A stretch of DNA of 64,000 nt from Enoplolaimus lenunculus (taxonomy: Eukaryota; Nematoda; Enoplea; Enoplida; Thoracostomopsidae). The stretch covers positions 1 through 64,000 of the forward strand of contig JASANG010002726.1 in assembly GCA_030248215.1 (NCBI GenBank). Reading direction: 5' to 3'. Positions within the stretch are counted from its first letter, which is position 1. Each line of letters starts with the position of its first letter. The notes beneath the pieces were generated by a model. The model had not been told where the DNA came from. It saw only the letters and a list, made by a program, of their open reading frames with translations, and did no database searches. The translations under genes and the position numbers were made by a program. Positions 1-20,100 of this stretch are shown here, piece after piece.

Positions 1-5561
<5,561 letters not shown>

Positions 5562-8140
5562 AGAATGATCATGACAGTAATTAGTGGTAAAAATGGCGTA
5601 CATACGGTTGGTCTCACATTCGTTTGTTCTTATTCAGTCATCCCTGTAATGCTAATATACGATATTTAGCATCAACTCATGAGTAACACACAGGAATGCC
5701 TCACCAGCTTTCTGAATGCATTTGGTTTTATTCGACTGGCTCGCGAGTATTCGACGGTTTCAGTAACACATTGCGTCAAGCATTAGACATAGCAAACTGT
5801 ATTGACTCGTGATTCTAAAATTAGCTTAATAATTGTTTTTCTGCAAGATACATTGTATTCGCCGGAAAGCTATCGTTAATCCCAGTATACCGACATTTTC
5901 TCAAAGACTTTACAGTCTAAATTACAATATTATATACTACTTTCCATTGCTTCGAAAACTCTTGAACAAGATCGTCCCTATGCCCGATTCATGGCAAAAT
6001 TAAATAAGAATAAATTAATAAGGTCAAAATGTTAGAATTTACCTGAAAGGAAAATTGAATAAGAACAAAATGAATATATACAACGTCAAACGTATGTAAA
6101 CAGTAATAATTTATATTATGTGCATACGTACGTGTGTACATTAGAATATCCGTAGCTGGTAGCGCTTAATTAATTTGAAATTCAATATGGATGTGTTTTT
6201 GTGCTTCGGCAAAGCGGGTGCTGTTTTTGTCGAAGCTATCGTTCATGCGATATGGTAAATAAAAAGTTAACATCTGGATGATAATAATACACCGGTGATT
6301 TCTTGAATATTAGTAACATAAATTAAACATGTCGTTGAAAGAATCGGTATAAACGTTATCCATTCCGACTTAAACGAGTTGAGCATTGCTAAAACACACA
6401 AACACTCTTGGATGTATTTTGTTGTCGGTTATAAATGAAACTATTTACGTACCATTACGTTGTTATTTTAGTTAGAATATTGATAATTTGGTTATGTTAT
6501 GTAATGTGCACGTTGATGATACGCAAATTATGACGTTTGCTGTTGTTGTCTTTGTTGTTGCTACTGTTGTTTTACGTGGGGTTATGCTTGTACTTGCATT
6601 GCATTGCATACGTACGTACTGTTAAATTATGCCACGAATTCGCTAAAGAGTTTTTTCTATACGCGGACAGTATCCATCCAACTGTTGGACAACAACTCGT
6701 CGTAAGTTTTGGTTGTAAAATAGTGTTTAAACTGGTTTTAGTCATCCGTATGGGATCTGTTTTTCAACTGTAAAACTACTGATTTTGCAACTGATTGTCG
6801 TACGTATGTTTGAACGCTAAGTTACATATTTTTAGGAACACTTTTACTAAAATTGAAAGTCAAAAATAATTTAAAATTAAGATCAGATCAAACTGTTGTA
6901 TAATTTATTGTGTGTGGGTGAAATTTATAATGTGGCTGAATTTTGAATTATGGGTGGTGTAAAGAGATGAACGTATGTTGTTTAAAGTCGAACTTTTAAT
7001 CTCTGTATGGTTTTTGTACTGATGCCAGTCTTTCCAGCTCTGCTGTTGCTGCACACTGATGGTTTATATGTATGTATATGCGAATGTGAGTAATTATAAT
7101 ACGTACGTACACCTGTTATGATTTTGATAAAATAATTCGTGATTATGAATTATTATTTATATACTGCGTTGAGATTTCGAACAATATTGGTTTAAACATA
7201 CGTAAATATGTACGATTTTGTATTTTTGTGTCATAAATACGTATATTCATTCATACGTTTAGCGTATGACGAGTACATTAGTGTGAATTTGGTTTAAACT
7301 CCCCGTTTTTATTGGACATCATTATTAATTTTTATTTATAGACAGCAATTATATTGAATTCTTAATAGGTACATACGTAGTTATATGCATAGCTTAGGAT
7401 CATTTCGATTATAAGATTGTTACGTACATACAGTTGTTGTAGTTGTTTACTTTCTGCTCAATGAATCGCTGAGGGTCGGGTGAACAGCTGTTGTTTAGTC
7501 GTTTGCTTGTTATGAGTTCCGTTTTCTGATCGTTCCTGCAAATTAGCGATCGATGTTGCTTTGCTGAGTTCAGTTTTACGTTGATTAGCTTTCACTGTTA
7601 ATATCAAACCTTTACTACGCTCTGGTTGAGCATCCTAAGACGGCTACCGTGTTCACAAACACTGTTGAAATGCAGTTGCATCGAATCACCATAATTTTCA
7701 TTGCAAACGAGCTTATTAAGCCGATGTATGTGTGTTGATATCTTTTTGCTTGGTCGATTCATTAATATTAGTTGTTAAGAGTGTTCGTTGCTTACACTTA
7801 CGCTTTTTTGACAGTAATAATTTCACAGTATCGCAACAGTAGCATTAGCACAGATTTTGATTTTAACAATCATTTATGTGAATTTATTTTGGAAGTTGTT
7901 TAGTTTTATATATACGTAAGTAAAAAAGATGTATATTCTCATAGTATCTCTACGATGAAATTTCGGCATCTGTTTTTGGTATTTAATGACAGTTGTGATA
8001 TGATTACCAGCTGTGGTGCTACAAGATTTTCTGTTTCGGTAGGGAAATCGTGTATTTTTCACTCTCCGATTCCGGTATGAAATCCCGTATTTTTCCACCG
8101 AAATTTTATAGTGTTTTCAGCATGTATATATTAAAAATGC
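5562..8140 (+). other. ATPase 3' untranslated region and flank
   Basis: No coding sequence recognised. AT-rich, with AATAAA hexamers at 6009 and 6258 that could end the ATPase transcript. It contains many CGTACGTA-like palindromic words (near 6127, 6612, 7101, 7373 and 7421) and no recognised transposon family. Confidence 0.5.
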
Positions 8141-10029
<1,889 letters not shown>

Positions 10030-10330
10030 AACAAGAGTATGCAACTGGGTACATTCTATGTAGAAAAAAATGTGCCCAGCGCGCGTTGCATTTTTGGCTT
10101 ACCCCCCTATTTGGGGGGGGTCAAAATCTCCATCGATTTTGAAATTCATGGGCTAATGTATATACTGAAATGTGGTCCGATTATATTTTCGGTGTTGGCT
10201 GGCGGATACACGTGTAAAATGAACGTAAAATTGACCCCCCCCCCCAAATGAGGGAGGTAGACCAAAAACGCAACGCGTGCCGGGTACATTCTTTAATACA
10301 CAGAATGTACCCAGTTGCACACTCTTGTTA
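10030..10330. mobile_element. Family P foldback element with ~100-bp terminal inverted repeats
   Basis: The left arm starts AACAAGAGTATGCAACTGGG and the right arm ends with its near complement. Pairing continues inward through a GCGTTGC word and a G/C homopolymer tract (G8 near 10115, C10 near 10234), so about 100 bases at each end can pair around a ~100-base centre. No coding capacity. A MITE or other foldback element is the best reading; the family is unknown. Confidence 0.75.
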
Positions 10331-12060
10331 TAGTGATGATCCACTCTTGATACTACCAACAGTACACAAATTTAGATGTTATATCCGGTTAACATCCGGC
10401 TCCAGTCCATACCTGGTTTAGTCTGTAGATACGTAGTTAACTAAAGTAATTTTTCCAATATTGATGCTTTCCGTAGTTCATATATATATAGTTTAGTTTC
10501 ATTATTTAGCTTTATTTGAAGCTTCTGTTGTACCGTGTGTTGCAAACGTGGGTTAGCAGCTGTCCTGAGCACATCTGTTCAAAAGTTATTAAACACAAAT
10601 CTGTGCTCGTTTGCGTATCTTTGTTTATATCAGCGAAATTCAACAGGGCGACAACTTTTTTGAAGCTGCGATAAAACGCTAATTTGTAGTTACATTGTTG
10701 CTAGATATTAATATATATCAACATTCAAGAAAACATAACTTGGCTTTCATACGTAACGATACGTAACACAAATATGCTACTACTGAAATGATGACAATTG
10801 CAGTGTTGTGTGGGGATTTTGTTTATAATTCATATTGTAATTGCAGTGTGCATTCAGTTGTGTGCAATTAATGATTTCTGATTGATAGTTAATTGCACAG
10901 CGGTTAGTTAAGCTTGTTCTGCATCTATTAATATTTCGCGATAAGTTAGCTTAACGATCAATCTTTTTATTCTAACTCGTACAAATTTTGCTAGAAATCA
11001 GCACTCAAAACATACAATAGGTTATGTTCGTAATCAGGTATGTTATTACAAGTGCAAGCATGTGTGATATGCTTGTCCGTTATGTATTGTATACATGCAG
11101 TATGGTGCAGTGCACTGTGTGTGTGCTAGCGGTAGCATACGGTCGACTTATGGTTGACGATAGAAGCAGTAGGAGAGTCGCGCTACGTGGCGTAGCAATC
11201 CAAAGGCAGCTAGTTCGATCACCGATTTATATTCCTGTTGTTCCAGCTGCTTAGTGTAACTGTAACAAAGGTCTAAAAGTCCCGGTTCCTACCCGTGACA
11301 CACAGAGTATATAAGGTCGTAGGATGTCGCAATGGACAATGTTTTTAATTTGTCTACGCGAACGCCCACAGTGGCGTCATATCCTCTTCTACTTTATCTA
11401 TTTAAGACGGTTGACTATTCTGTGTTTGTACAATAAACCCAACGTAAGCAATGAACCTGATTATGAATGTCATTTCATGAGCATCACTTATTTACGTATA
11501 TATATACATATACATACACAGTTTTGTAAGACACAGGACAATTGTTTTTATTGGTCTCAACCAACGCTTGACATCAATCAGCGCCGGAGTAAAGGGTACA
11601 AACTTTCGCAATACCCCGCACAAAAGCATCGCCCATCAAGCGGAAAACGGACAATTTAGAACTGTAATGGAGGCCTGCGTATCGGCTCAATTCTGATGCT
11701 TCTCCGCCAGTGTACTCCGGCCCTGCGTTGTATACGTTAGCTAACTATTACTGCATCTTACATGTCATTTTTATTTATAGTTCATTGCGTAGTTTAATCG
11801 ATATCGTGCAACTAATTTATATTTTCGTTACTTCTTGCATTTTTGTATATATATTTATATATGTGTGTGTATTTTTGTTCATATAAAAATGATATGCCCA
11901 TACATGCAAAGTATATACGTATCTAATCTAACTTTTTGTATAAACGTCTACGACCGGATATGCTATGTATAAACACAGAAGTTATAGATATCACAATGCC
12001 ATTAGAGAAGTACGTACGTACGTAACCGTAGCTGAAAAATACAATATGTATACTTCAATA

Positions 12061-12339
12061 AAGCCCTATTCACACGTGCAAGCTTTTGGCTGCGAGAACT
12101 TGCAGCTGCAAAGTGCACTTGCACGTTTTGTCCAAAATCCCGATCGAAAAACTTGCAGCTGCAAATAATTCATTAAAAATCTTAGCTAGGAATTTAGTTC
12201 ACATGTGTGAACAATCATGCAACTTCGCTGAATTTATTGCAGCCGCTTTCTCATTGGCTGATGAACAAATGCAAGTTCTGCGTGGCAATTTGCAGCTGCA
12301 AGTTGTCGCGGCAAAAACTTGCAATTGTTAATAGGGCTT
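12061..12339. mobile_element. Family F MITE, copy 1
   Basis: Ends are imperfect inverted repeats: AAGCCCTATTCACACGTGCA on the left and the complement of AAGCCCTATTAACAATTGCA on the right. Inside, the 12-base palindrome TTGCAGCTGCAA (or one base off) occurs three times. Related sequences lie at 37203 and 56690. Target duplication is not clear. Non-coding. Confidence 0.75.
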
Positions 12340-14295
12340 AAGAATACTTGATGCAGTCAGTTTAGTAACTAATGAAGTGATTTGATTGGTCACATGTATC
12401 GGCTTCTTACATTTTCCTTAATTAAGTGTGGCTGTGGCTAATTTTTGCCATTTTAGCAGCTATGGAAGAATATCTTGCAATTAATTTAATGTATTCGGTG
12501 CGGCAAATCAATTTCCACAGGTTGCGCATCAATTATAATAAACGCTGGAAACAGGTTTGCTTGAATGGATACCGACAGTAAAATCACGCACTTCGGAATC
12601 AAACACCAACAAGACTGGGCTGACGAAGAATAATATGTTAACTTGTTTCCTATGTCTGCTTTGTTTAGAAAATGTACGTAGTCTTTTCTGTAGATATATA
12701 CGTACCAGTTTTTTTGGATATACATATATGTGTATATATATTTATATGTATACGTGTATGTATGTATATGTATGTATATATTCGTGACCAATTGTGCTGG
12801 TAATGAGTTTTTGAGTTTTTCAAGGTCTAACAGGATTTGATATGGAAGTCAGCAGCTATTTATTCATAGTCAAGTTACACCGTATCTGTGCACCTTGCAG
12901 GCGCACAGCGTTCGCGTGGTTAAGTCATGAACCTTACATTGACTGTCAGACTGCGTTTCCATCACTCTAGCAGTAACCAGGGTGCGACCGGATATGGGAA
13001 CAAAATTCGCAGCACAAATGTGCGACTAATCTGCGGAATCGGATGTCGATTTTTTGCCGGAGCTGGATGTCCTGTCGAACTTTGCTTGTAACCTATTTAT
13101 ATATTCGCATAGTCCGGTTGTGTGAGCCTTTCTAGCGTACCAGTTTTTTAATCAGTGACACACAGAGCAAAATGCGTTTTTGTCATTTTGAGATTTGGCA
13201 CACATATACATTGAATAAAACGCCAGCCAGAGGTTTTCGTGCTGACGTCACTGCGGTTTTGCTATGTTGTATTCTGTTGGGGGGGGGGGGGAGAAAACCT
13301 TATGTGGGGTTCGGCTTGTGGTATTAATATGCTGGGTGTGTAAGCATATGACAGTAGATATAAGGTTTTTAAAACAGAACGGGTGACTGTGTTTTCAGCA
13401 AACCGTCTTGACGACGCAAGCATGTCAAAGCGGAATTGTATGAAATACTGAATTATAATCGTTCAACTGTTCAGGGTATTTAGTCAAATTTTTAGTTACT
13501 AAATATATTTCATTCGCCTCACGGGCCTATGCTGTTTTTGATTTATATGGTTGCATTATGTGTATACGTACGTATGTCTACGTTTCAGTTTTAACCATGT
13601 ATATTGTTAAGAATACGCGCTGTATTTTCCATCATGCGCCTACATGAGTCTATATGTTTTATCGCTGAATCAAATCTTCATTGTAAGTAAAACCACCGTA
13701 GCACACATGTGATAGTACTTAAAAGTTTATTAAGCATCATGATCTGTTCTGAAAAGTTTTTATCTTTATAACTACCATCATAGGATCAGTGTTTTTAAAA
13801 TGATCTTTAGTTTATTTCTTGTAGTGATATTTTTGAGCCAGGTTAGTGCGATTTTGTGATCTTCATAAGTGTAGATATTAACAAGCTTTAGGGAGGCGCT
13901 TCCATCTTTTACCGTTGTCTTAACTGATAAGCGTTTTAGCCTCGAGTATTTATATGGCAAAACTTTCTAGAGTAGTTATTGTTAATAGATTGGGGTTGTG
14001 TTGTGACTAGCTGATATCAAATTACTGTTCAATGCTGTGTGTAGTAATATAATAATTTAATAAAACATGTTTTAGCCGTGATCTTTTATGAGCGATCTCG
14101 TTAGATTCCACATAATCCTAGACCGAAACCGATGCTAAAATACGGCTAGTAGTGGGCTCTTCAAAAAATTGCCTTCATGCAAACAATGTAATAGTTGTTC
14201 TAGACTCGGGTCGTTACTGTAGATTACGCATATTCAGTTGTGAATGAAACATTTTTAAATGAAAGATTTTTAGATACCTTTGTACACTGTACATT
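12340..14295. other. Gene-free spacer
   Basis: No gene or defined element recognised. It includes TA/TG-rich simple sequence near 12690-12780 and a G11 run near 13280. Confidence 0.5.
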
Positions 14296-14473
14296 CTCCA
14301 TGTAAAAAACGGGCGGAACAGTATTTTAAGCATATTCCTGAGCCTAAAAAGCCTATAAGCGTAAGATAAGAATCAGTTTGTTCTTAAGCCAAGCAAAAAA
14401 TTAGTCTAAAGCTTAAGCTTACTCTATAGTCTCGCAGAAATACGTTCCGCCCCTATTAGTGTTTACGTGGGCC
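14296..14473 (+). mobile_element. T1 telomere-repeat MITE, copy 1 (diverged)
   Basis: Left end CCATGTAAAAAACGGGCGGAACAG-like, telomere-derived middle with few intact GCCTAA units, then the conserved AAGCTTAAGCTTACTCTA block and an end reading GTTTACGTGGGCC. Diverged, so probably old. Confidence 0.8.
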
Positions 14474-14647
14474 CCAGACACAAACCCGTAAGGTTTCCAA
14501 TTTTACTAACTGGTTTACTCTCAATGTGTTAGTCAGTTTATTTGCTCTCCATATTGCGTAAGACGCTCACAAAGAACTAACGACGTAAAGAAGAAATTCA
14601 AATTGTAGTCGCGGTCGAGATCTGACGTGCGGTGTATATTGAATGTT

Positions 14648-15502
14648 GCTGCGCTGCAGGGTGCAACCGGAGGTGAAACACCGTAGCCGGAGGTGAGGCG
14701 AAATTAGGTAGTGAAAAATGATGGTTAATTAGTTAATTTTAGCCAATATCTGCAATATATATGTTGTGAAGTTGTTTGATTTTACTTAATACACTAATTT
14801 TCTTTTCTGACAATTGTGAAAGAAGTAAAGCGAAACTCGCTAATGAGATAAATTTTGCAAAGTTATGCAAAATTTATTGCCAAAATTGCCGAAAGCTGCG
14901 GCAAAAATTCTATCGGGGCCGGTGTCACGGGCAGATTTTTCTCCTGGGCAGATTTTTCTCCCCGGAAAAATCTGCCCGGGCAGATTTTTCTCCCCGGAAT
15001 TTTTAACATATACAAATATTACACAAATTAACAAAATGAATACAAAAAAATTACTAAAATAGCATCTAGTACGTACATTTCTTTCTGCTAATTTAGTATA
15101 TGACCTCGAAAGTTATAAACTGTGGAGACTCTTATATCCCTAAAAGGAAACAGTGTATAGAAAATTGTGTGAGCACTTCAGTTGATATGTATATATACCA
15201 TCGTCCACTCAGAAAAATTAAAATTCTGTCTGGGCGGATATTTCTGGAGAGAGAAATCTGCCAGAGCATTTGGAGGAAAAATCTGCCCGGACAGCAATTT
15301 CCCGGGGGAAAATCTGCCCGAGCAAATTTCTCCGTGGGGAAAATCTGCCTGGGCACATTTTTCCGGGGAGAAAAATCTGCCCGGGCAGATTTTTCCGGGG
15401 AGAAAAATCTGCCCGGGAGAAAAATCTGCCCGTGACACCGGAGGCCGATTTCCTGCCAGAACCGGAGGTAGATCTCTCTGGTTGTACCCTGCTGCGCTGT
15501 AT
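14648..15502. mobile_element. Family K element with a nested inner element
   Basis: The outer ends are inverted: GCAGGGTGCAACCGG near 14656 and its near complement ending near 15499, both flanked by a GCTGCGCTG word. Related CCGGAG-rich pieces lie near 45880 and 60540-60670, suggesting a dispersed family. The interior is occupied by a second inverted-repeat unit at 14921-15439. Confidence 0.55.
14921..15439. mobile_element. Inner foldback element built of GGGCAGATTTTTC units
   Basis: Begins GGTGTCACGGGCAGATTTTT and ends in its exact complement. Each end holds several copies of a roughly 18-base box (GGGCAGATTTTTCTCC and its complement): about four in 14930-14998 and about eight in 15270-15435. 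The centre, 15000-15230, is unrelated AT-rich sequence. Non-coding; the open frames here are repeat artefacts. Confidence 0.75.
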
Positions 15503-16024
15503 TAAAGGTGGTTGTGGACGTCGGATATTTTATCATATCCTGCAATTCTTGCCGGATGTTATCCGGATATCCGAAATTAATTTTTTATTTCGGATATCCG
15601 AGACTCGGTTTTCTGTCTTGGGTTTCTGAATTTCAATTTTAGGTTTCAGAGGAGCAAATGTTTAAAAGTTTGCTAAATTATTAATTTTTTGCTATATATT
15701 TTGTATTTATTTTGAACAATCTCCATATGAGCGATGAAGAAGATTTTGACGTCAGTAAATTTTTCCCTCTCGGTTTAGAATATTGCTTTGCTACTGACTG
15801 ACTATATTAAATATTTGCGTTAGCCACAGGAAATTGAGTTGATTTGGTTTATCTCCGTATAATTTAAACCACTGCAACAGAGATCCTATCGAGTGTCACT
15901 TTACCCTCTAACTACATACATGTGAGTGGTTAATACGTTCTAAGAAGGAAAACCACATCGAAATATATTTACGCTAAATCGTACTAGACATCAGCCCATG
16001 TTTCTTTTAGTGTTACTCCGCTTT

Positions 16025-16197
16025 CAGGGACGGATACAGAAATTTTTGACGGAAGGCGAGCTCGTATAGTGTTTTCAAATGCAATTTTTCATGAAAAAAT
16101 TTTCTGAGGTGAAATTTTAACGCAGGGACCTTACCATTTTATCACTAAAATTTTTGATGAGGGACGTACTCCTGCGACCCTTTGGATCCACAGACCT
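16025..16197. mobile_element. Family G element, copy 1
   Basis: Starts near GGGACGGATACAG and ends near GGATCCACAGACC, with internal runs such as GAAAAAATTTTCTGAGG that recur at 60900-61160 and 61353-61667. Probably a decayed MITE; ends approximate. Confidence 0.5.
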
Positions 16198-16339
16198 ATG
16201 AGAATATTCAACTCATTCTGAATTAAACATAACCCGCTGAAATTTACAGTACATATGATATTCGAAAATACAACGAATGTCATATGTGATATTCATGTGT
16301 ACAGTGAATACTTATATAATCTTTGCTGGCTTATAAAAT

Positions 16340-16767
16340 GAATAGAGAGCCGGGTGACAAAAGCAGAGATGTGCTTTAAAATACCAAATACAACGAAGCA
16401 AATTCGCTTTCGACCCAAAATAGCTCAGAACTACAGCGTCATAATTAAAAAATTCAAATTTCAAATTCTAGTATCATATGATATTTAACAGGACGATTTG
16501 GTCAAGTTACCTAAAGTATGCGGATTGTGGGCAATTGAAAACATGTATGATATTCACAGGTAAGGTATACGTTGAATAGCATCATATGTCAGATTGAACA
16601 ACAAAAGGTTTGGTAGTATAAACATTAAAGATAGCAGACAAATACCACTTTTTGAATATATGATATGGGGTAAGTAAGCAGACAAAATGATGCAATAATA
16701 GGGACAAAACATGTCTCAAGCTACCCCAGTTATGACGTGAAACCCCAGTTATGACGTGAACCCCGCA
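16340..16767 (-). mobile_element. Family E (PIF/Harbinger-like) MITE, copy 1
   Basis: Reverse-oriented relative of the 27829-28258 element: it shares the AATTTCAAATTCTAGTATCA segment, the GGGACAAAACATGTCTC segment and the GACGTGAACCCCGCA end. An 18-base piece near the end (16733-16768) is doubled. The other end is degraded, so the left boundary is approximate. Confidence 0.7.
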
Positions 16768-16854
16768 TTAATACTGTACAAATAGCTATTCTACCCGGAA
16801 ATAGCGATTTATGGGATTGTGAGAAATTGGGTTATTACCCTGGAAAATGTTTAA

Positions 16855-16912
16855 ACTTACTCTAGTCTAGTCCCACAGGAAAAACGTTCTGACCCTGACC
16901 TTTACATGGGCC
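16855..16912 (+). mobile_element. T1 MITE 3'-end fragment
   Basis: Only the conserved T1 right end is present: TCTAGTCCCACAGGAAAAAC followed by a diverged form of the CCGCCCCTGATCTTTACATG end and GGCC. The telomere-like body is missing. Confidence 0.75.
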
Positions 16913-17120
16913 GATGCCACAATGATTGTCTAGTCTACCCCAATGGTTCTTGTGTAATCTCTATCGGCATCTATTATGCGCATGCGCATTGTTTTTAAAA
17001 GTTATTGTTTACTCTGTAATTTTGTAAACATCTTGAAAATAGTGACTTAACTACTTGTGAATTTTAATGTAGCGACAGGAAACTCTCAGTGTCTCCCTGG
17101 ATATCATTTTTCAAGCTGTA

Positions 17121-20100
17121 GCTTAACTGAAAATGGTCTGATTTCCAATTTTTGAAAACCAACTCTGTTCTTAACTCAAAATGGTCTGATTTTCAATTTT
17201 TGAAAACCAACTCTGTTCTTAACTCAAAATGGTCTGATTTTCAATTTTTGAAAACCAACTCTGTTCTTAACTCAAAATGGTCTGATTTTCAATTTTTGAA
17301 AACCAACTCTGTTCTTAACTCAAAATGGTCTGATTTTCAATTTTTGAAAACCAACTCTGTTCTTAACTCAAAATGGTCTGATTTTCAATTTTTGAAAACC
17401 AACTCTGTTCTTAACTCAAAATGGTCTGATTTTCAATTTTTGAAAACCAACTCTGTTCTTAACTCAAAATGGTCTGATTTTCAATTTTTGAAAACCAACT
17501 CTGTTCTTAACTCAAAATGGTCTGATTTTCAATTTTTGAAAACCAACTCTGTTCTTAACTCAAAATGGTCTGATTTTCAATTTTTGAAAACCAACTCTGT
17601 TCTTAACTCAAAATGGTCTGATTTTCAATTTTTGAAAACCAACTCTGTTCTTAACTCAAAATGGTCTGATTTTCAATTTTTGAAAACCAACTCTGTTCTT
17701 AACTCAAAATGGTCTGATTTTCAATTTTTGAAAACCAACTCTGTTCTTAACTCAAAATGGTCTGATTTTCAATTTTTGAAAACCAACTCTGTTCTTAACT
17801 CAAAATGGTCTGATTTTTAATTTTTGAAAACCAACTCTGTTCTTAAAACTCAAAATGGTCTGATTTTCAATTTTTGAAAACCAACTCTGTTCTTAACTCA
17901 AAATGGTCTGATTTTCAATTTTTGAAAACCAACTCTGTTCTTAACTCAAAATGGTCTGATTTTCAATTTTTGAAAACCAACTCTGTTCTTAACTCAAAAT
18001 GGTCTGATTTTAATTTTTGAAAACCAACTCTGTTCTTAACTCAAAATGGTCTGATTTTCAATTTTTGAAAACCAACTCTGTTCTTAACTCAAAATGGTCT
18101 GATTTTCAATTTTTGAAAACCAACTCTGTTCTTAACTCAAAATGGTCTGATTTTCAATTTTTGAAAACCAACTCTGTTCTTAACTCAAAATGGTCTGATT
18201 TTCAATTTTTGAAAACCAACTCTGTTCTTAACTCAAAATGGTCTGATTTTCAATTTTTGAAAACCAACTCTGTTCTTAACTCAAAATGGTCTGATTTTCA
18301 ATTTTTGAAAACCAACTCTGTTCTTAACTCAAAATGGTCTGATTTTCAATTTTTGAAAACCAACTCTGTTCTTAACTCAAAATGGTCTGATTTTCAATTT
18401 TTGAAAACCAACTCTGTTCTTAACTCAAAATGGTCTGATTTTCAATTTTTGAAAACCAACTCTGTTCTTAACTCAAAATGGTCTGATTTTCAATTTTTGA
18501 AAACCAACTCTGTTCTTAACTCAAAATGGTCTGATTTTCAATTTTTGAAAACCAACTCTGTTCTTAACTCAAAATGGTCTGATTTTCAATTTTTGAAAAC
18601 CAACTCTGTTCTTAACTCAAAATGGTCTGATTTTCAATTTTTGAAAACCAACTCTGTTCTTAACTCAAAATGGTCTGATTTTCAATTTTTGAAAACCAAC
18701 TCTGTTCTTAACTCAAAATGGTCTGATTTTCAATTTTTGAAAACCAACTCTGTTCTTAACTCAAAATGGTCTGATTTTTAATTTTTGAAAACCAACTCTG
18801 TTCTTAAAATTCAAAATGGTCTGATTTTCAATTTTTGAAAACCAACTCTGTTCTTAACTCAAAATGGTCTGATTTTCAATTTTTGAAAACCAACTCTGTT
18901 CTTAACTCAAAATGGTCTGATTTTCAATTTTTGAAAACCAACTCTGTTCTTAACTCAAAATGGTCTGATTTTAATTTTTGAAAACCAACTCTGTTCTTAA
19001 CTCAAAATGGTCTGATTTTCAATTTTTGAAAACCAACTCTGTTCTTAACTCAAAATGGTCTGATTTTTAATTTTTGAAAACCAACTCTGTTCTTAACTCA
19101 AAATGGTCTGATTTTCAATTTTTGAAAACCAACTCTGTTCTTAACTCAAAATGGTCTGATTTTCAATTTTTGAAAACCAACTCTGTTCTTAACTCAAAAT
19201 GGTCTGATTTTTAATTTTTGAAAACCAACTCTGTTCTTAACTCAAAATGGTCTGATTTTCAATTTTTGAAAACCAACTCTGTTCTTAACTCAAAATGGTC
19301 TGATTTTCAATTTTTGAAAACCAACTCTGTTCTTAACTCAAAATGGTCTGATTTTCAATTTTTGAAAACCAACTCTGTTCTTAACTCAAAATGGTTTGAT
19401 TTTCAATTTTTGAAAACCAACTCTGTTCTTAACTCAAAATGGTCTGATTTTCAATTTTTGGAAACCAACTCTGTTCTTAACTCAAAATGGTCTGATTTTC
19501 AATTTTTGAAAACCAACTCTGTTCTTAACTCAAAATGGTCTGATTTTCAATTTTTGAAAACCAACTCTGTTCTTAACTCAAAATGGTCTGATTTTCAATT
19601 TTTGAAAACCAACTCTGTTCTTAACTCAAAATGGTCTGATTTTTAATTTTTGAAAACCAACTCTGTTCTTAACTCAAAATGGTCTGATTTTTAATTTTTG
19701 AAAACCAACTCTGTTCTTAACTCAAAATGGTCTGATTTTTAATTTTTGAAAACCAACTCTGTTCTTAACTCAAAATGGTCTGATTTTCAATTTTTGAAAA
19801 CCAACACTGTTCTTAACTCAAAATGGTCTGATTTTCAATTTTTGAAAACCAACTCTGTTCTTAACTCAAAATGGTCTGATTTTTAATTTTTGAAAACCAA
19901 CTCTGTTCTTAACTCAAAATGGTCTGATTTTTAATTTTTGAAAACCAACTCTGTTCTTAACTCAAAATGGTCTGATTTTTAATTTTTGAAAACCAACTCT
20001 GTTCTTAACTCAAAATGGTCTGATTTTCAATTTTTGAAAACCAACTCTGTTCTTAACTCAAAATGGTCTGATTTTCAATTTTTGAAAACCAACTCTGTTC

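Noticed and set aside
11165-11215. A tRNA-like pair of A and B boxes
   Set aside because: TGGCGTAGC and GTTCGATCAC are only about 25 bases apart, too close for a tRNA, and no acceptor stem pairs.
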